Assembly: GCA_002633025.1 (NCBI GenBank)
Contig: NMRB01002523.1
Location: 34,607 to 98,606 of the forward strand
Direction: 5' to 3'
Length of the DNA: 64,000 bases
From: Notospermus geniculatus
Taxonomy: Eukaryota > Nemertea > Pilidiophora > Heteronemertea > Lineidae
The notes beneath the pieces were generated by a model, which did no database searches, was not told the origin of the DNA, and saw only the letters and a list, made by a program, of their open reading frames with translations. A program made the position numbers and the translations under genes. The number at the start of each line of letters is the position of its first letter. Within the stretch, counting starts at the first letter, position 1. This document shows, one piece after another, positions 52,701-54,829 of the stretch.

Positions 52701-52797
52701 CAAAACGAGGCGAGTGCGCGTTTTCTGTGACGATGGAAAGAACTATATTCGGCAGATGCCGGTCATTCGAAAATGTGGCTGCAAATCGTGCCAGTGA
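19676..52797 (+). CDS. slit: Slit family secreted axon-guidance protein (5'-partial gene, 30 exons)
   Basis: Overall gene span; exons are listed separately. Splicing the 30 exons at GT-AG boundaries gives one uninterrupted frame of 1337 residues plus stop. Domains by residue of the partial protein: LRRs and LRRCT of D1 (1-126), LRRNT2-LRR5-LRRCT2 (127-348), LRRNT3-LRR5-LRRCT3 (349-574), LRRNT4-LRR4-LRRCT4 (575-790), EGF1-6 (791-1040), laminin G (about 1041-1215), EGF7 (about 1225-1261), cystine knot (1262-1337). This order is unique to Slit, the secreted ligand of Robo receptors in axon guidance and cell migration. Missing at the 5' end are the signal peptide, LRRNT1 and about three LRRs, which must lie upstream of the window, so the preceding intron exceeds 19 kb. 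Only one EGF follows laminin G, as in Drosophila Slit; vertebrate Slits have three. No frameshift or internal stop was seen. Confidence 0.96.
20351..20459. mobile_element. About 109-bp hairpin MITE (CATCCTCCCACAGCAGGG)
   Basis: CATCCTCCCACAGCAGGG and the inverse CCCTGCTGTGGGAGGATG end a stem enclosing CTCGCTCCTCTTCATCCGC and its partner. Sister copies at 26109-26206 and 34717-34818. It is absent from the equivalent place in duplication copy 2 (about 24213). Confidence 0.85.
22867..23340. mobile_element. Foldback element adjoining the assembly gap
   Basis: CAAAAATAGATAAAGACCAA at 22867 is inversely repeated to TTGGTCTTTATCTATTTTTG ending at 23340, after which the N run starts. Arms also include the GTACCACTCT / AGAGTGGTAT pair. 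The interior is about 400 bp and non-coding. Confidence 0.75.
23341..23492. other. Assembly gap (152 N)
   Basis: Run of N. Frames predicted across it are meaningless. A single N also occurs at 59405. Confidence 1.
23493..23845. mobile_element. Dispersed repeat with inverse ends
   Basis: GTTCGCTCAGACAACCTCGG at the left and CCATATTGTCAGAAAGCGAA near the right; blocks CTAACCCCTGG and CCAGGGGTTAG are inverse. Related to 12027-12130. Confidence 0.55.
24335..24769. other. No recognisable feature (intron)
   Basis: Intronic sequence between the duplication and a minisatellite; nothing seen. Confidence 0.4.
24770..25435. repeat. About 58-bp minisatellite, roughly 11 copies
   Basis: Units contain AGACAAGGGCTCAGTTACAA, ATGTCCGGTTGTCCGTCACC and CTAGGTGAAGACAACAG. 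Some units are shortened (near 25050 and 25345). It lies in the intron just 5' of the exon at 25548. Confidence 0.9.
25548..25619 (+). CDS. slit: slit exon: D1 LRR (72 nt)
   Basis: Acceptor TTTCAG, donor GTAAGT, phase 2/2. Encodes [19 protein letters not shown] plus DMEI. The [11 protein letters not shown] core matches vertebrate D1 LRR5 (LQLDYNQISCI) closely. Confidence 0.95.
26109..26206. mobile_element. 98-bp hairpin MITE (CATCCTCCCACAGCAGGG)
   Basis: Second copy of the hairpin at 20351, with a shorter loop. It sits about 95 bp 5' of an LRR exon. Confidence 0.85.
26302..26373 (+). CDS. slit: slit exon: D1 last LRR (72 nt)
   Basis: Acceptor TTTCAG, donor GTAAGT, phase 2/2. Encodes [19 protein letters not shown] then KLRV, equivalent to vertebrate D1 LRR6, and splices directly to the LRRCT1 exon. 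Confidence 0.95.
26496..26670 (+). repeat. SINE fragment
   Basis: Matches 48815-48995 in the same orientation: CATTCCCGGCTCTTCA, TTGCAAGGGCAAGTAAAAGA and AATAATGCTGTGGCTT blocks. The tRNA-like head is missing. Confidence 0.7.
26675..26905. mobile_element. 231-bp foldback element
   Basis: Arms of about 110 bp, from CCACAGGGACTTGAGGCATG to its inverse, meeting at an AT-rich centre (TATATATATGTATACATAT, about 26780). Minor mismatches only. It follows directly on a SINE fragment. Confidence 0.85.
26989..27152 (+). CDS. slit: slit exon: LRRCT1 (164 nt)
   Basis: C-terminal cap of D1. Encodes [20 protein letters not shown] followed by ...LFTTC...ESDFTC. The cap cysteines (CDC, then C, C) and the WL motif are intact. 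Starts phase 2, ends phase 1 at a Gly codon (donor GTAGGG). Length equals the LRRCT2 and LRRCT4 exons, showing conserved domain-exon structure. Confidence 0.95.
27230..28050. repeat. GAATATTGAAG-type degenerate tandem repeat, interrupted
   Basis: Irregular repeats of GTGAATATTGAAGTTGAATC at 27230-27305 and about 27705-28050. They are split by about 400 bp (27307-27700) containing inverse-like CCTTAAAAAGGC blocks (27370-27670). The interruption looks like an insertion into an older array. Entirely intronic. Confidence 0.7.
28142..28283 (+). CDS. slit: slit exon: LRRNT2 (142 nt)
   Basis: N-terminal cap of D2, with the C-x5-C-x3-C-x-C-x7-C spacing seen in [13 protein letters not shown] and VDC, followed by [13 protein letters not shown]. 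Phase 1 acceptor (TTGACAG), phase 2 donor GTAAGC. D2 is the domain that contacts Robo Ig1 in characterised Slits. Confidence 0.95.
28363..28542. mobile_element. About 180-bp GGATCC-ended MITE, orientation A
   Basis: Ends in GATCCAAGGGGGCGCACC and GCGCCCCC...GGATCCGTCC, with the conserved core CATTGAAATTCACC(G/A)CAGA. Other copies: 29831-30006 (inverted), 34525-34700, 57689-57858 and a truncated one at 56149-56250. Confidence 0.8.
28870..28941 (+). CDS. slit: slit exon: D2 LRR1 (72 nt)
   Basis: Encodes [20 protein letters not shown] then LRR. Acceptor TTCCAG, donor GTAAGT, phase 2/2. The GAFSPYKKLRR-like end of vertebrate D2 LRR1 is recognisable as [10 protein letters not shown]. Confidence 0.95.
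29103..29290. repeat. Dispersed repeat shared with 43900-44540
   Basis: AAAACCCGTCGGATGTC, TTAACAGGTAAACAGTAGCA, ATCTGACAGCCCTTGTTGAT and GTTTTCCTAGACCGC recur, mostly inverted, at 43910-44000 and 44460-44530. Probably an inverted-repeat transposon with separated ends. Confidence 0.55.
29337..29467. mobile_element. 131-bp foldback MITE
   Basis: AGGCTGGGTTTACATCGGAT and its near-exact inverse; the arms run on through GACACGCGACACGAACACG. Remaining loop about 35 bp. Confidence 0.85.
29731..29802 (+). CDS. slit: slit exon: D2 LRR2 (72 nt)
   Basis: Encodes [20 protein letters not shown] then LNS, very close to the vertebrate [20 protein letters not shown]. Acceptor TTTCAG, donor GTAAGT, phase 2/2. 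Confidence 0.97.
29831..30006. mobile_element. GGATCC-ended MITE, orientation B
   Basis: Inverse of the copy at 28363: starts CAGGGACGGATCCAGG and ends GCCCCCCCTTGGATCCGCGC. It lies about 30 bp 3' of an exon donor. Confidence 0.8.
30456..30702. mobile_element. 247-bp MITE (ATAGACCGTTCTCAAATTGA)
   Basis: Terminal inverse repeats ATAGACCGTTCTCAAATT and AATTTGAGAATGGTCTAT; inner arms include AGATCTGCGCACTTCCGCC. Sister copies at 41781-42027 and, interrupted, 47860-48519. It ends 33 bp 5' of the exon at 30735. Confidence 0.9.
30735..30806 (+). CDS. slit: slit exon: D2 LRR3 (72 nt)
   Basis: Encodes [20 protein letters not shown] then LQL; vertebrate equivalent begins VLYGNKITELPKSLFEGL. Acceptor TTTCAG, donor GTAAGT at 30807. 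The last 26 nt plus the donor are the founder of the repeat that follows. Reading past the first donor meets an in-frame TAA at once, so the first donor is the one compatible with a full-length protein. Confidence 0.95.
30781..31122 (+). repeat. 42-bp tandem repeat of an exon end plus its splice donor, 8 copies
   Basis: Eight units of exactly 42 bp, each containing the exon tail (GGGCTCACAGCTCTTCAACT), the donor CTT|GTAAGTATCG and a C/T-rich stretch. Donor GT dinucleotides are at 30807, 30849, 30891, 30933, 30975, 31017, 31059 and 31101. Every copy has TAA in the slit frame at the donor. Confidence 0.95.
31205..31656. mobile_element. 452-bp MITE (AATGGGGAACTGG ends)
   Basis: AATGGGGAACTGG at the left and the near-inverse CCGGTTCCTCATT at the right. 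About 430 bp are shared with 48058-48488, where the same element interrupts another MITE. Confidence 0.8.
31753..31931. mobile_element. 179-bp TA-flanked MITE (TACAGTAGAACTC)
   Basis: TACAGTAGAACTCGCATA at 31753 and the near-inverse GAGTTCTACTGTA at 31931, with inner TTATATGC repeats. The TA edges and CAGTAGAAC-type ends fit the Tc1/mariner/pogo group; this is inference. Confidence 0.75.
32156..32227 (+). CDS. slit: slit exon: D2 LRR4 (72 nt)
   Basis: Encodes [20 protein letters not shown] then LNL, nearly the vertebrate [20 protein letters not shown]. Acceptor TTCCAG, donor GTGAGT, phase 2/2. Confidence 0.97.
32420..32600. repeat. Dispersed repeat (copy inverted at 59530-59690)
   Basis: CGTAGGCCCAGGCCTACGTC, TTGCCCACCAGCTTTCTTCA and GCAATGGCGGACACTGTCGG all recur on the opposite strand at 59530-59690, 27 kb away. 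Confidence 0.75.
32705..32776 (+). CDS. slit: slit exon: D2 LRR5 (72 nt)
   Basis: Encodes [20 protein letters not shown] then IQT; the NGT is a potential N-glycosylation site. Acceptor TTCCAG, donor GTGAGT, phase 2/2. Confidence 0.96.
33160..33323 (+). CDS. slit: slit exon: LRRCT2 (164 nt)
   Basis: C-terminal cap of D2: [20 protein letters not shown], then PIETSGARC as in vertebrate Slits, ending KFKCK-G. Acceptor TTTCAG. The donor, G|GTTAAT, is weaker than the others (T at +3), yet it is the only one that keeps frame with the LRRNT3 exon through a split Gly codon. Confidence 0.95.
33632..33703. mobile_element. Short foldback (GGGTTGCACAAAACTCATG)
   Basis: Inverse arms of about 28 nt around GTTAGTGCTAACTTGGTGTTAGCGC. 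It resembles the small foldback MITEs elsewhere in the window. Confidence 0.75.
33826..34283. mobile_element. 458-bp foldback element rich in TGACGTCA
   Basis: Ends AGAGCTTGTGCAGATGAC and the inverse TCATCTGCACAAGCTCT. Arms are at least 200 bp, with TTTGACGTCA and GCATGGTGGAC blocks repeated inversely around the centre at about 34055. Many TGACGTCA (CRE-like) octamers are present, as in several MITEs here. Confidence 0.85.
34525..34700. mobile_element. GGATCC-ended MITE, orientation A
   Basis: CAGGCGCGGATCCAAGGG... to ...GTGGCTCCGCCCCTG, sharing the CATTGAAATTCACCGCAGA core with the copies at 28363 and 57689. Confidence 0.8.
34717..34818. mobile_element. 102-bp hairpin MITE (CATCCTCCCATAGCAGGG)
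   Basis: Third copy of the hairpin at 20351, slightly diverged (loop CACACAAAGTGTG). It lies just beyond the GGATCC MITE. Confidence 0.85.
34991..35070. repeat. 20-bp palindromic tandem repeat, 4 copies
   Basis: Units of ATAAAGGAAATTCCTTTATG followed by C; each unit is itself palindromic (AAGGAATTTCCTT-type), so the array can form serial hairpins. Confidence 0.9.
35395..35490 (+). repeat. tRNA-like SINE fragment
   Basis: Carries GGCCTAGTGGTTGGCACGTT, an A-box-like segment, then GCCCGGTCCAATGC, a weak B-box position. Paralogue at 340-470 on the minus strand. Confidence 0.45.
35752..35814. repeat. Perfect 28-bp hairpin with 7-nt loop
   Basis: Left arm 35752-35779 (GTCAGCTGCCCTGCATTCAG...) and right arm 35787-35814 are exact inverse complements, with loop TTCACTG. 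It lies in the intron before LRRNT3. It may be a short foldback transposon or a stem able to form in the nascent transcript. Confidence 0.9.
36192..36342 (+). CDS. slit: slit exon: LRRNT3 (151 nt)
   Basis: N-terminal cap of D3. An acidic/Lys linker ([11 protein letters not shown]) precedes [14 protein letters not shown] and IVDC, then [14 protein letters not shown]. Acceptor TTTTTAG, phase 1; donor GTGAGT, phase 2. Confidence 0.95.
36514..38614. mobile_element. 2.1-kb foldback element with a 635-bp insertion in one arm
   Basis: The left arm 36514-37092 (starts TATGGCAAGCCAAAGCGG) is inverse to 38036-38614. An inner pair 37722-37868 / 37892-38047 (GGCATGGACGAATTAAACAA and inverse) completes one palindrome. 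The left arm is split by 37088-37722. The arms are AT-rich with recurring TCAGGAAAA and GCAGAAA motifs and no transposase. It occupies most of the intron between LRRNT3 and the first D3 LRR. Confidence 0.9.
37088..37722. mobile_element. Insertion inside the foldback arm
   Basis: Flanked by direct repeats GCGCCAAATCC at 37077-37087 and 37723-37733. Termini ATTGTCACGACAGGT and the imperfect inverse ACCTGTGAGACACAAT suggest a DNA transposon. It contains several C+G-rich blocks but no long frame. Confidence 0.65.
38731..38847. mobile_element. 117-bp foldback MITE
   Basis: GATAAAATACGTATAAAGTCG and inverse ends; inner GCTAATTTTCGACCCC pairs with GGGGTCGAAAATTTGC. Begins about 115 bp after the large foldback. 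Confidence 0.85.
39006..39080 (+). CDS. slit: slit exon: D3 LRR1 (75 nt)
   Basis: Encodes [20 protein letters not shown] then NLIK. It is one codon longer than the other LRR exons; vertebrate D3 LRR1 has the same extra residue (…LEATGIFKKL), so this is ancestral rather than an error. Acceptor TTTTAG, donor GTAAGT, phase 2/2. Confidence 0.95.
39365..39525. repeat. CTATAAAACGAAGA(T/C)CCC tandem repeat
   Basis: About eight imperfect units of 18-24 bp. Non-coding intronic array. Confidence 0.85.
40662..40795. mobile_element. 134-bp foldback MITE
   Basis: GGGAGTTTTCGCAAAGCCCC pairs with GGGGCTTTGTGAAAACTC at the other end; the inner pair includes AACGCCAAAGCGAA / TTCGCGTTGGCGTT. Confidence 0.8.
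41034..41105 (+). CDS. slit: slit exon: D3 LRR2 (72 nt)
   Basis: Encodes [20 protein letters not shown] then LQE. Acceptor TTCCAG, donor GTAAGT, phase 2/2. Confidence 0.95.
41494..41565 (+). CDS. slit: slit exon: D3 LRR3 (72 nt)
   Basis: Encodes [20 protein letters not shown] then LRS. Acceptor TTTCAG, donor GTAAGT, phase 2/2; the preceding Val codon is split GT|A. Confidence 0.95.
41781..42027. mobile_element. 247-bp MITE (ATAGACGATTCTCGAATTCG)
   Basis: Uninterrupted sister of 30456-30702, with the same AGATCTGCGCACTTCCGCC inner arm. It is the reference copy for the interrupted one at 47860. Confidence 0.88.
42271..42342 (+). CDS. slit: slit exon: D3 LRR4 (72 nt)
   Basis: Encodes [20 protein letters not shown] then LRL. 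Acceptor TTACAG, donor GTAAGT, phase 2/2. Only a 121-bp intron follows, the smallest but one in the visible gene. Confidence 0.96.
42464..42699 (+). CDS. slit: slit exon: D3 LRR5 fused to LRRCT3 (236 nt)
   Basis: A single exon covers what the D1, D2 and D4 modules spread over two: LRR ([20 protein letters not shown]) then cap ([20 protein letters not shown] ... FTCD). The expected intron between LRR and cap is absent: 72+164=236 exactly. Acceptor TTTCAG, donor GTAAGT, phase 2 to phase 1. Confidence 0.96.
42723..42790 (+). repeat. tRNA-like SINE head
   Basis: GCACGGTGGTGCACTGGTAT (A-box-like) then GGATTCGATTCCC (B-box-like) about 40 bp on, immediately after an exon donor. No intact cloverleaf. 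Confidence 0.5.
43080..43210 (-). repeat. tRNA-derived SINE head (minus strand)
   Basis: On the minus strand GGAGCCATGGTGGTGTAGTG leads an A-box-like segment, and GGGTTTGAATCCC is a good B box. A related head fragment is at 61915-61950. Confidence 0.6.
43240..43450 (+). repeat. SINE copy with (ATG)n tail
   Basis: GAGTTCGACTCCGGGCAGAG is B-box-like; the body carries CAGGGCAAGTAAAAGACCCC as in the other copies; it ends ACACTGTGGATGATGATGAA. Confidence 0.6.
43596..43791 (+). CDS. slit: slit exon: D3-D4 linker and LRRNT4 (196 nt)
   Basis: N-terminal cap of D4 ([10 protein letters not shown]...VRC, then [13 protein letters not shown]). The exon is about 45-50 nt longer than those of LRRNT2 and LRRNT3. 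The extra stretch, [14 protein letters not shown], adds three cysteines before the cap. Acceptor TTTCAG, phase 1; donor GTAAGT, phase 2. Confidence 0.95.
43895..44540. repeat. Dispersed inverted-repeat element (ends 43900-44000 and 44460-44540)
   Basis: The outer blocks AGGAAAACCCGTCTGATGTC and GACGGGTTTTCCTAGACC are inverse, and are shared with 29103-29290. The middle is unremarkable. Confidence 0.5.
44673..44744 (+). CDS. slit: slit exon: D4 LRR1 (72 nt)
   Basis: Encodes [20 protein letters not shown] then LES; the vertebrate counterpart begins YLDGNQFTLVP. Acceptor TTTCAG, donor GTAAGT, phase 2/2. Confidence 0.95.
45311..45382 (+). CDS. slit: slit exon: D4 LRR2 (72 nt)
   Basis: Encodes [20 protein letters not shown] then MHT; compare vertebrate [20 protein letters not shown]. 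NQT is a potential N-glycosylation site. Acceptor TTCAG, donor GTAAGT, phase 2/2. Confidence 0.96.
45565..45760. mobile_element. Foldback element (GAGCTATCTGCTGAGCAAAA)
   Basis: The block AGCTATCTGCTGAGCAAAAAG occurs at 45567 and 45700 and inverted at 45602 and 45732, giving two small hairpins in tandem. Confidence 0.75.
45927..45998 (+). CDS. slit: slit exon: D4 LRR3 (72 nt)
   Basis: Encodes [20 protein letters not shown] then LRV; vertebrate [20 protein letters not shown]. Acceptor TTTCAG, donor GTGAGT, phase 2/2. Confidence 0.97.
46115..46295. mobile_element. Foldback element related to 16200-16590
   Basis: TACAGCGGTTCCCCTTCCCGCC and GCGATGCGTATTTTCACAGG face CCCTGTGGAAACTGCACC and TCTGCAGCGGAAACAG. 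Same layout as the chr-distal cluster at 16200 but diverged. Confidence 0.65.
46349..46420 (+). CDS. slit: slit exon: D4 LRR4 (72 nt)
   Basis: Encodes [20 protein letters not shown] then LTH; vertebrate [20 protein letters not shown]. Acceptor TTCCAG, donor GTAAGT, phase 2/2. Confidence 0.97.
46503..46711. mobile_element. 209-bp MITE (AGAGGTTCTTCACTGACGTCA)
   Basis: AGAGGTTCTTCACTGACGTC and the near-inverse GACGTCACGTGAAGAACCTCT define the ends. The inner part includes TCAAATCGCC and several CRE-like TGACGTCA octamers. Confidence 0.85.
46827..46990 (+). CDS. slit: slit exon: LRRCT4 (164 nt)
   Basis: C-terminal cap of D4: [20 protein letters not shown], then [15 protein letters not shown] and FQCN. 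The GNPLYCDC...EPGIA.CAGP string is characteristic of Slit D4, the dimerisation domain in vertebrates. Acceptor TTGCAG after a (GATT)n-rich tract, donor GTAAGT, phase 2 to 1. Confidence 0.97.
47170..47476. repeat. Dispersed repeat shared with 49660-49800
   Basis: GTGAGTTGGCAGGCATACCG, GTGGAGACACCTTCC and GATCAGAATGAGGTCACC recur in the same order and orientation at 49688-49795. No coding potential. Confidence 0.6.
47537..47756 (+). CDS. slit: slit exon: EGF1 and first half of EGF2 (220 nt)
   Basis: Starts [14 protein letters not shown], as the vertebrate PVDVNILAKCNPC. EGF1: C-x6-CQNGATC...[15 protein letters not shown]2 begins [17 protein letters not shown]. Phase 1 in, phase 2 out (split Ser AG|C), donor GTAAGA. 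Confidence 0.96.
47860..48519. mobile_element. ATAGAC...-ended MITE interrupted by another MITE
   Basis: Third copy of the family at 30456 and 41781. Left part 47860-48057 and right part 48489-48519 are separated by the element at 48058-48488. Some inner arm (the CACTTCCGCC block) is lost. Confidence 0.85.
48058..48488. mobile_element. 431-bp MITE inserted in an older MITE
   Basis: AATGGGGAACTGG ... CCGGTTCCTCATT ends. Homologous to 31205-31656 over its whole length, with the shared internal CAATGACGTTGCTCTTCGGT and GAAATTCAATGGACTACTTC. The host at the site is GGCGG|...|GCGCAGA. Confidence 0.85.
48575..48714 (+). CDS. slit: slit exon: end of EGF2 and most of EGF3 (140 nt)
   Basis: [19 protein letters not shown] joins EGF2 to EGF3 ([24 protein letters not shown]). 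NxxDC and a hydroxylatable Asn context suggest a calcium-binding type EGF3. Phase 2 in, phase 1 out, donor GTAAGA. Confidence 0.95.
48766..49005 (+). repeat. tRNA-derived SINE, best copy
   Basis: Head with CAGCTTAGCAAGCGGCAGG and the B box GGTTCAAATCC, then body blocks CGCATGGGACAGTAAGCCAT, TTGCAAGGGCAAGTAAAAGA and CAGGGCCAATAATGC. Body copies at 26496 (+) and 6640 (-). Confidence 0.75.
49219..49309 (+). CDS. slit: slit exon: end of EGF3 and first half of EGF4 (91 nt)
   Basis: [17 protein letters not shown] then [14 protein letters not shown]. Shortest EGF exon. Acceptor TTACAG; donor GTAAGT; the Lys codon is split AA|A. Cysteine spacing continues correctly into the next exon. Confidence 0.94.
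49489..49574. mobile_element. 86-bp foldback (GTCTCCACTTGGCCCGCGAA)
   Basis: Exact 20-nt inverse ends. The GGAGACAC context links it to the repeat at 47170 and 49660. Confidence 0.8.
49895..50097. mobile_element. 203-bp MITE (ATCACTCCAAAAGAGCGCAG)
   Basis: ATCACTCCAAAAGAGCGCAG and the inverse CTGCGCTCTTTTGGAGTGAT; the inner arms include TACAGCGTCACGACGTCCCG and partner. It is inserted between a left and a right half of the GAGAGCC family (49803-49894 and about 50098-50203), apparently nested in it. Confidence 0.85.
50251..50534 (+). CDS. slit: slit exon: end of EGF4, EGF5, most of EGF6 (284 nt)
   Basis: [12 protein letters not shown] closes EGF4; EGF5 is [17 protein letters not shown] ... 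[12 protein letters not shown]; a linker ([17 protein letters not shown]) leads to EGF6 ([12 protein letters not shown]...CKCSPG). In vertebrate Slit2 the EGF5-EGF6 linker carries the proteolytic cleavage site ending in Arg; here the linker contains no Arg or Lys. Phase 2 in, phase 1 out, donor GTAAGC. Confidence 0.96.
50545..51165. repeat. TAGACTCTGCAACAGAGCAC imperfect tandem array
   Basis: More than 15 irregular units of 25-55 bp built from GTAGACTCTGCAACAGAGCA and ACATGAGGTTTTCATAG segments. It fills the intron up to the laminin-G exon. Frames inside it are artefacts. Confidence 0.9.
51192..51662 (+). CDS. slit: slit exon: end of EGF6 and laminin G domain (471 nt)
   Basis: FDGKKC closes EGF6. 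Laminin-G features: [74 protein letters not shown] and [10 protein letters not shown] and NVT are potential glycosylation sites. Largest exon of the visible gene; phase 1/1. It ends just before the conserved GC that starts the last strand block in the next exon. Confidence 0.97.
51767..51973 (+). CDS. slit: slit exon: end of laminin G and EGF7 (207 nt)
   Basis: [15 protein letters not shown] completes laminin G, then [12 protein letters not shown] leads into a single EGF: C-x4-CKYGKC-x7[12 protein letters not shown]. Its KC.YGKCR pattern resembles the last (ninth) vertebrate Slit EGF; two EGFs found in between in vertebrates are absent. Acceptor TTTCAG, donor GTAAGT, phase 1/1. Confidence 0.96.
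52285..52508. repeat. 20-bp VNTR, about 11 copies
   Basis: Units GTGGAGGGTCACATTTTGTA or AGCGGAGGGTCACATTTTGT, nearly perfect in the centre. It ends about 60 bp before the terminal exon, so it may press on the branch point/polypyrimidine region. Confidence 0.92.
52568..52797 (+). CDS. slit: slit terminal exon: C-terminal cystine knot and stop (230 nt)
   Basis: Begins [20 protein letters not shown], then [12 protein letters not shown], a basic stretch [12 protein letters not shown] and ends [11 protein letters not shown] with TGA at 52795. Ten cysteines, including the CGC-x-x-C terminus typical of Slit cystine knots. Acceptor TTTCAG, phase 1. Confidence 0.97.
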
Positions 52798-53148
52798 AAG
52801 ACTTGATTAGCACAACGTGTTGTAAATAACGAGGATCAGTGTAGATAAACATACGTACTCATAACAAATTCAATTTCTGTGAACGGTACAGGATTTATTT
52901 GAATTTGGTTCAGTTCAGGTTGTTCTTAATTTATGATAATGAAGTGTGTGGCGCACTCTGTGGCAGGTTCTGGAACCTGTGTGGTGGCAATATATTTTAA
53001 TGATATGTATATCAGAGGATTTGGCCCGTGGTGTTGTGTTCGAAATGGAAACTTTACTGATTAAATGATGTGGCAAAAATCACGAAGATCAATAGACTTC
53101 AAAATGGCAGAAAAATATCAGCTGGTGACAAGAGAGGACACGTTCTGA
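52798..53148 (+). other. slit: slit 3' UTR (proximal part)
   Basis: Directly follows the stop. AT-rich, no open frame. Where the transcript ends cannot be seen; AATAAA hexamers occur at 55359 and 57411 but nothing marks either as used. Confidence 0.5.
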
Positions 53149-53620
53149 TGTGCTGATGGAAAGTGCTGACATGAGCAGCTGAGTTATTGGTCAAGACCTG
53201 GTGTGCGTCAGCAAGAAGTGCTGACAAGAGGCCAACTCAGTCTTGGTGTGCATCAGCGGAAAGTGCTGACAAGAGAGGCCGAGTTATCAGTCCTGGTGTC
53301 GGTGCATCAGCGGAAAGTGCTGACAAGAGGCCGACTTATCAGTCTTGGTGTGCATCAGCGGAAAGTGCTGACAACAGGGGCCGACTTATCAGTCCTGGTG
53401 TGCATCAGCAGAAAGTGCTGACAAGAGGGGCCTAGTTATCAGTCCTGGTGTGCATCAGTGGAAAGTGCTGACAAGAGGGGCCTAGTTATCAGTCCTGGTG
53501 TGCATCAGTGGAAAGTGCTGACAAGAGGGGCCTAGTTATCAGTCCTGCAGTGCATCAGTGGAAATGGTGACAAGAGGGCAGACATTTTTGTCCTGGTGTG
53601 CATCTGCGGGGAAAAAACTT
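53149..53620. repeat. About 50-bp minisatellite, roughly 9 copies
   Basis: Units contain GTGCATCAG(C/T)GGAAAGTGC, TGACAAGAGGGGCC and TTATCAGTCCTGGT. Copies near 53420-53560 are almost identical. Probably lies in the slit 3' UTR. Confidence 0.9.
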
Positions 53621-54540
53621 GTTGGAATGATGGTTTTGGTGGTATAGGATAGACAGTTCTGTTGTTGGAGTCAACAGTATCATGGAGGAAGCTACCGTAC
53701 TTTAGGACTTGTCGAATGGACAATAGAGGGTGTGGAAGCCAGCTGGAGGAGGGCCACGTTCATAAACCACCCTTTTGTATCGTACTGACTCGTGCTATAT
53801 TGTGTATGTTATATTTTACATGTTTGTGTATAAATTCGTGACTTCATCGACATCGAGGCATTAGACTTGTCTGGGATCTGTAGAGATTTATCTTGAGAAT
53901 TCACCAGAGACATTCACAATAGACTTTAACAGAAGGGACTCAAACGAAGCCCTCACCGTAGAGAAGAATGCTTATGCAGTAAATAAGCTTTGAATGGTTC
54001 GCTGTTTGACTTGAGGCAACACACATGAACTTAACGCACAAAAAGGGACTAAAGGATGGCCCCCTTTTTGGGTTCCGTATCTTGAACAAATATATCACAT
54101 GTCACAGGGTGGATTGTAAGCAACGGATTTTTCACTGAACACAAGATGGCACGTCATGTAAACTGTTCATATTGACGGCAATTTTAAGCCCATGGTTTCT
54201 CTACCAGCATAGAATTTACGGTATGCTGATTTTCTAATAGATGGCACTAGTGCAGGTCTCCGAGTCGTTCATATTCATAATTCTACACGACCAACACTGT
54301 TGCCACCTATACAGGTATTTTGTAAGACAATATTCTGCCAGTCTTCAGTGTGCACGGTACATGACTCTGACCTCATGAATTATACTCATGCTTTGAAAAC
54401 TTACTAGACTCGGTAACATTTTCTGATGTGTCCTGTAAAGCCGGGGCGGTGGTTACCTCCTACAGCATGCAAATATCACCCAGTATTGTTCTGTATGTAG
54501 GCCTAGTTGCAATGCCCTAAGTTGGGCTTGCACTCCTGAT
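53621..54540. other. No recognisable feature (3' flank)
   Basis: AT-rich sequence, no coding frame or clear repeat. Confidence 0.4.
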
Positions 54541-54829
54541 ATAGGGCCGTATGCTTGGGTCGGGCTTTAGCCTAAAGTGTAGCTTAAGTTAGACTCTCTA
54601 TGCTTGAAGCATTGAGAAAAGTCGGACTTTAATGAAAGTCTGGCTGAAGTCCGACCCTAGTATAGAGGACGTGCAGCGACGATTATGACGTCACCGCGAC
54701 GACGAGATACCGCCATGTTGGACGGCACGTCCAACGCATTCGTAGCGTCAGATGACGTCCAACATGGCTGACGTGTAGAATTATGACGTCATTGATGACG
54801 TCACGTGCACATCCTCTATACGGCCCTTA
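54541..54829. mobile_element. MITE interrupted by a nested MITE (54661-54820)
   Basis: Outer ends ATAGGGCCGTAT (54541) and ATACGGCCCTTAG (54829). Inner element TATAGAGGACGTGCAGCGAC ... GTGCACATCCTCTATA at 54661-54820, with repeated TGACGTCA. The join bears TA on both sides, as for a TA-targeting transposon. Confidence 0.75.
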
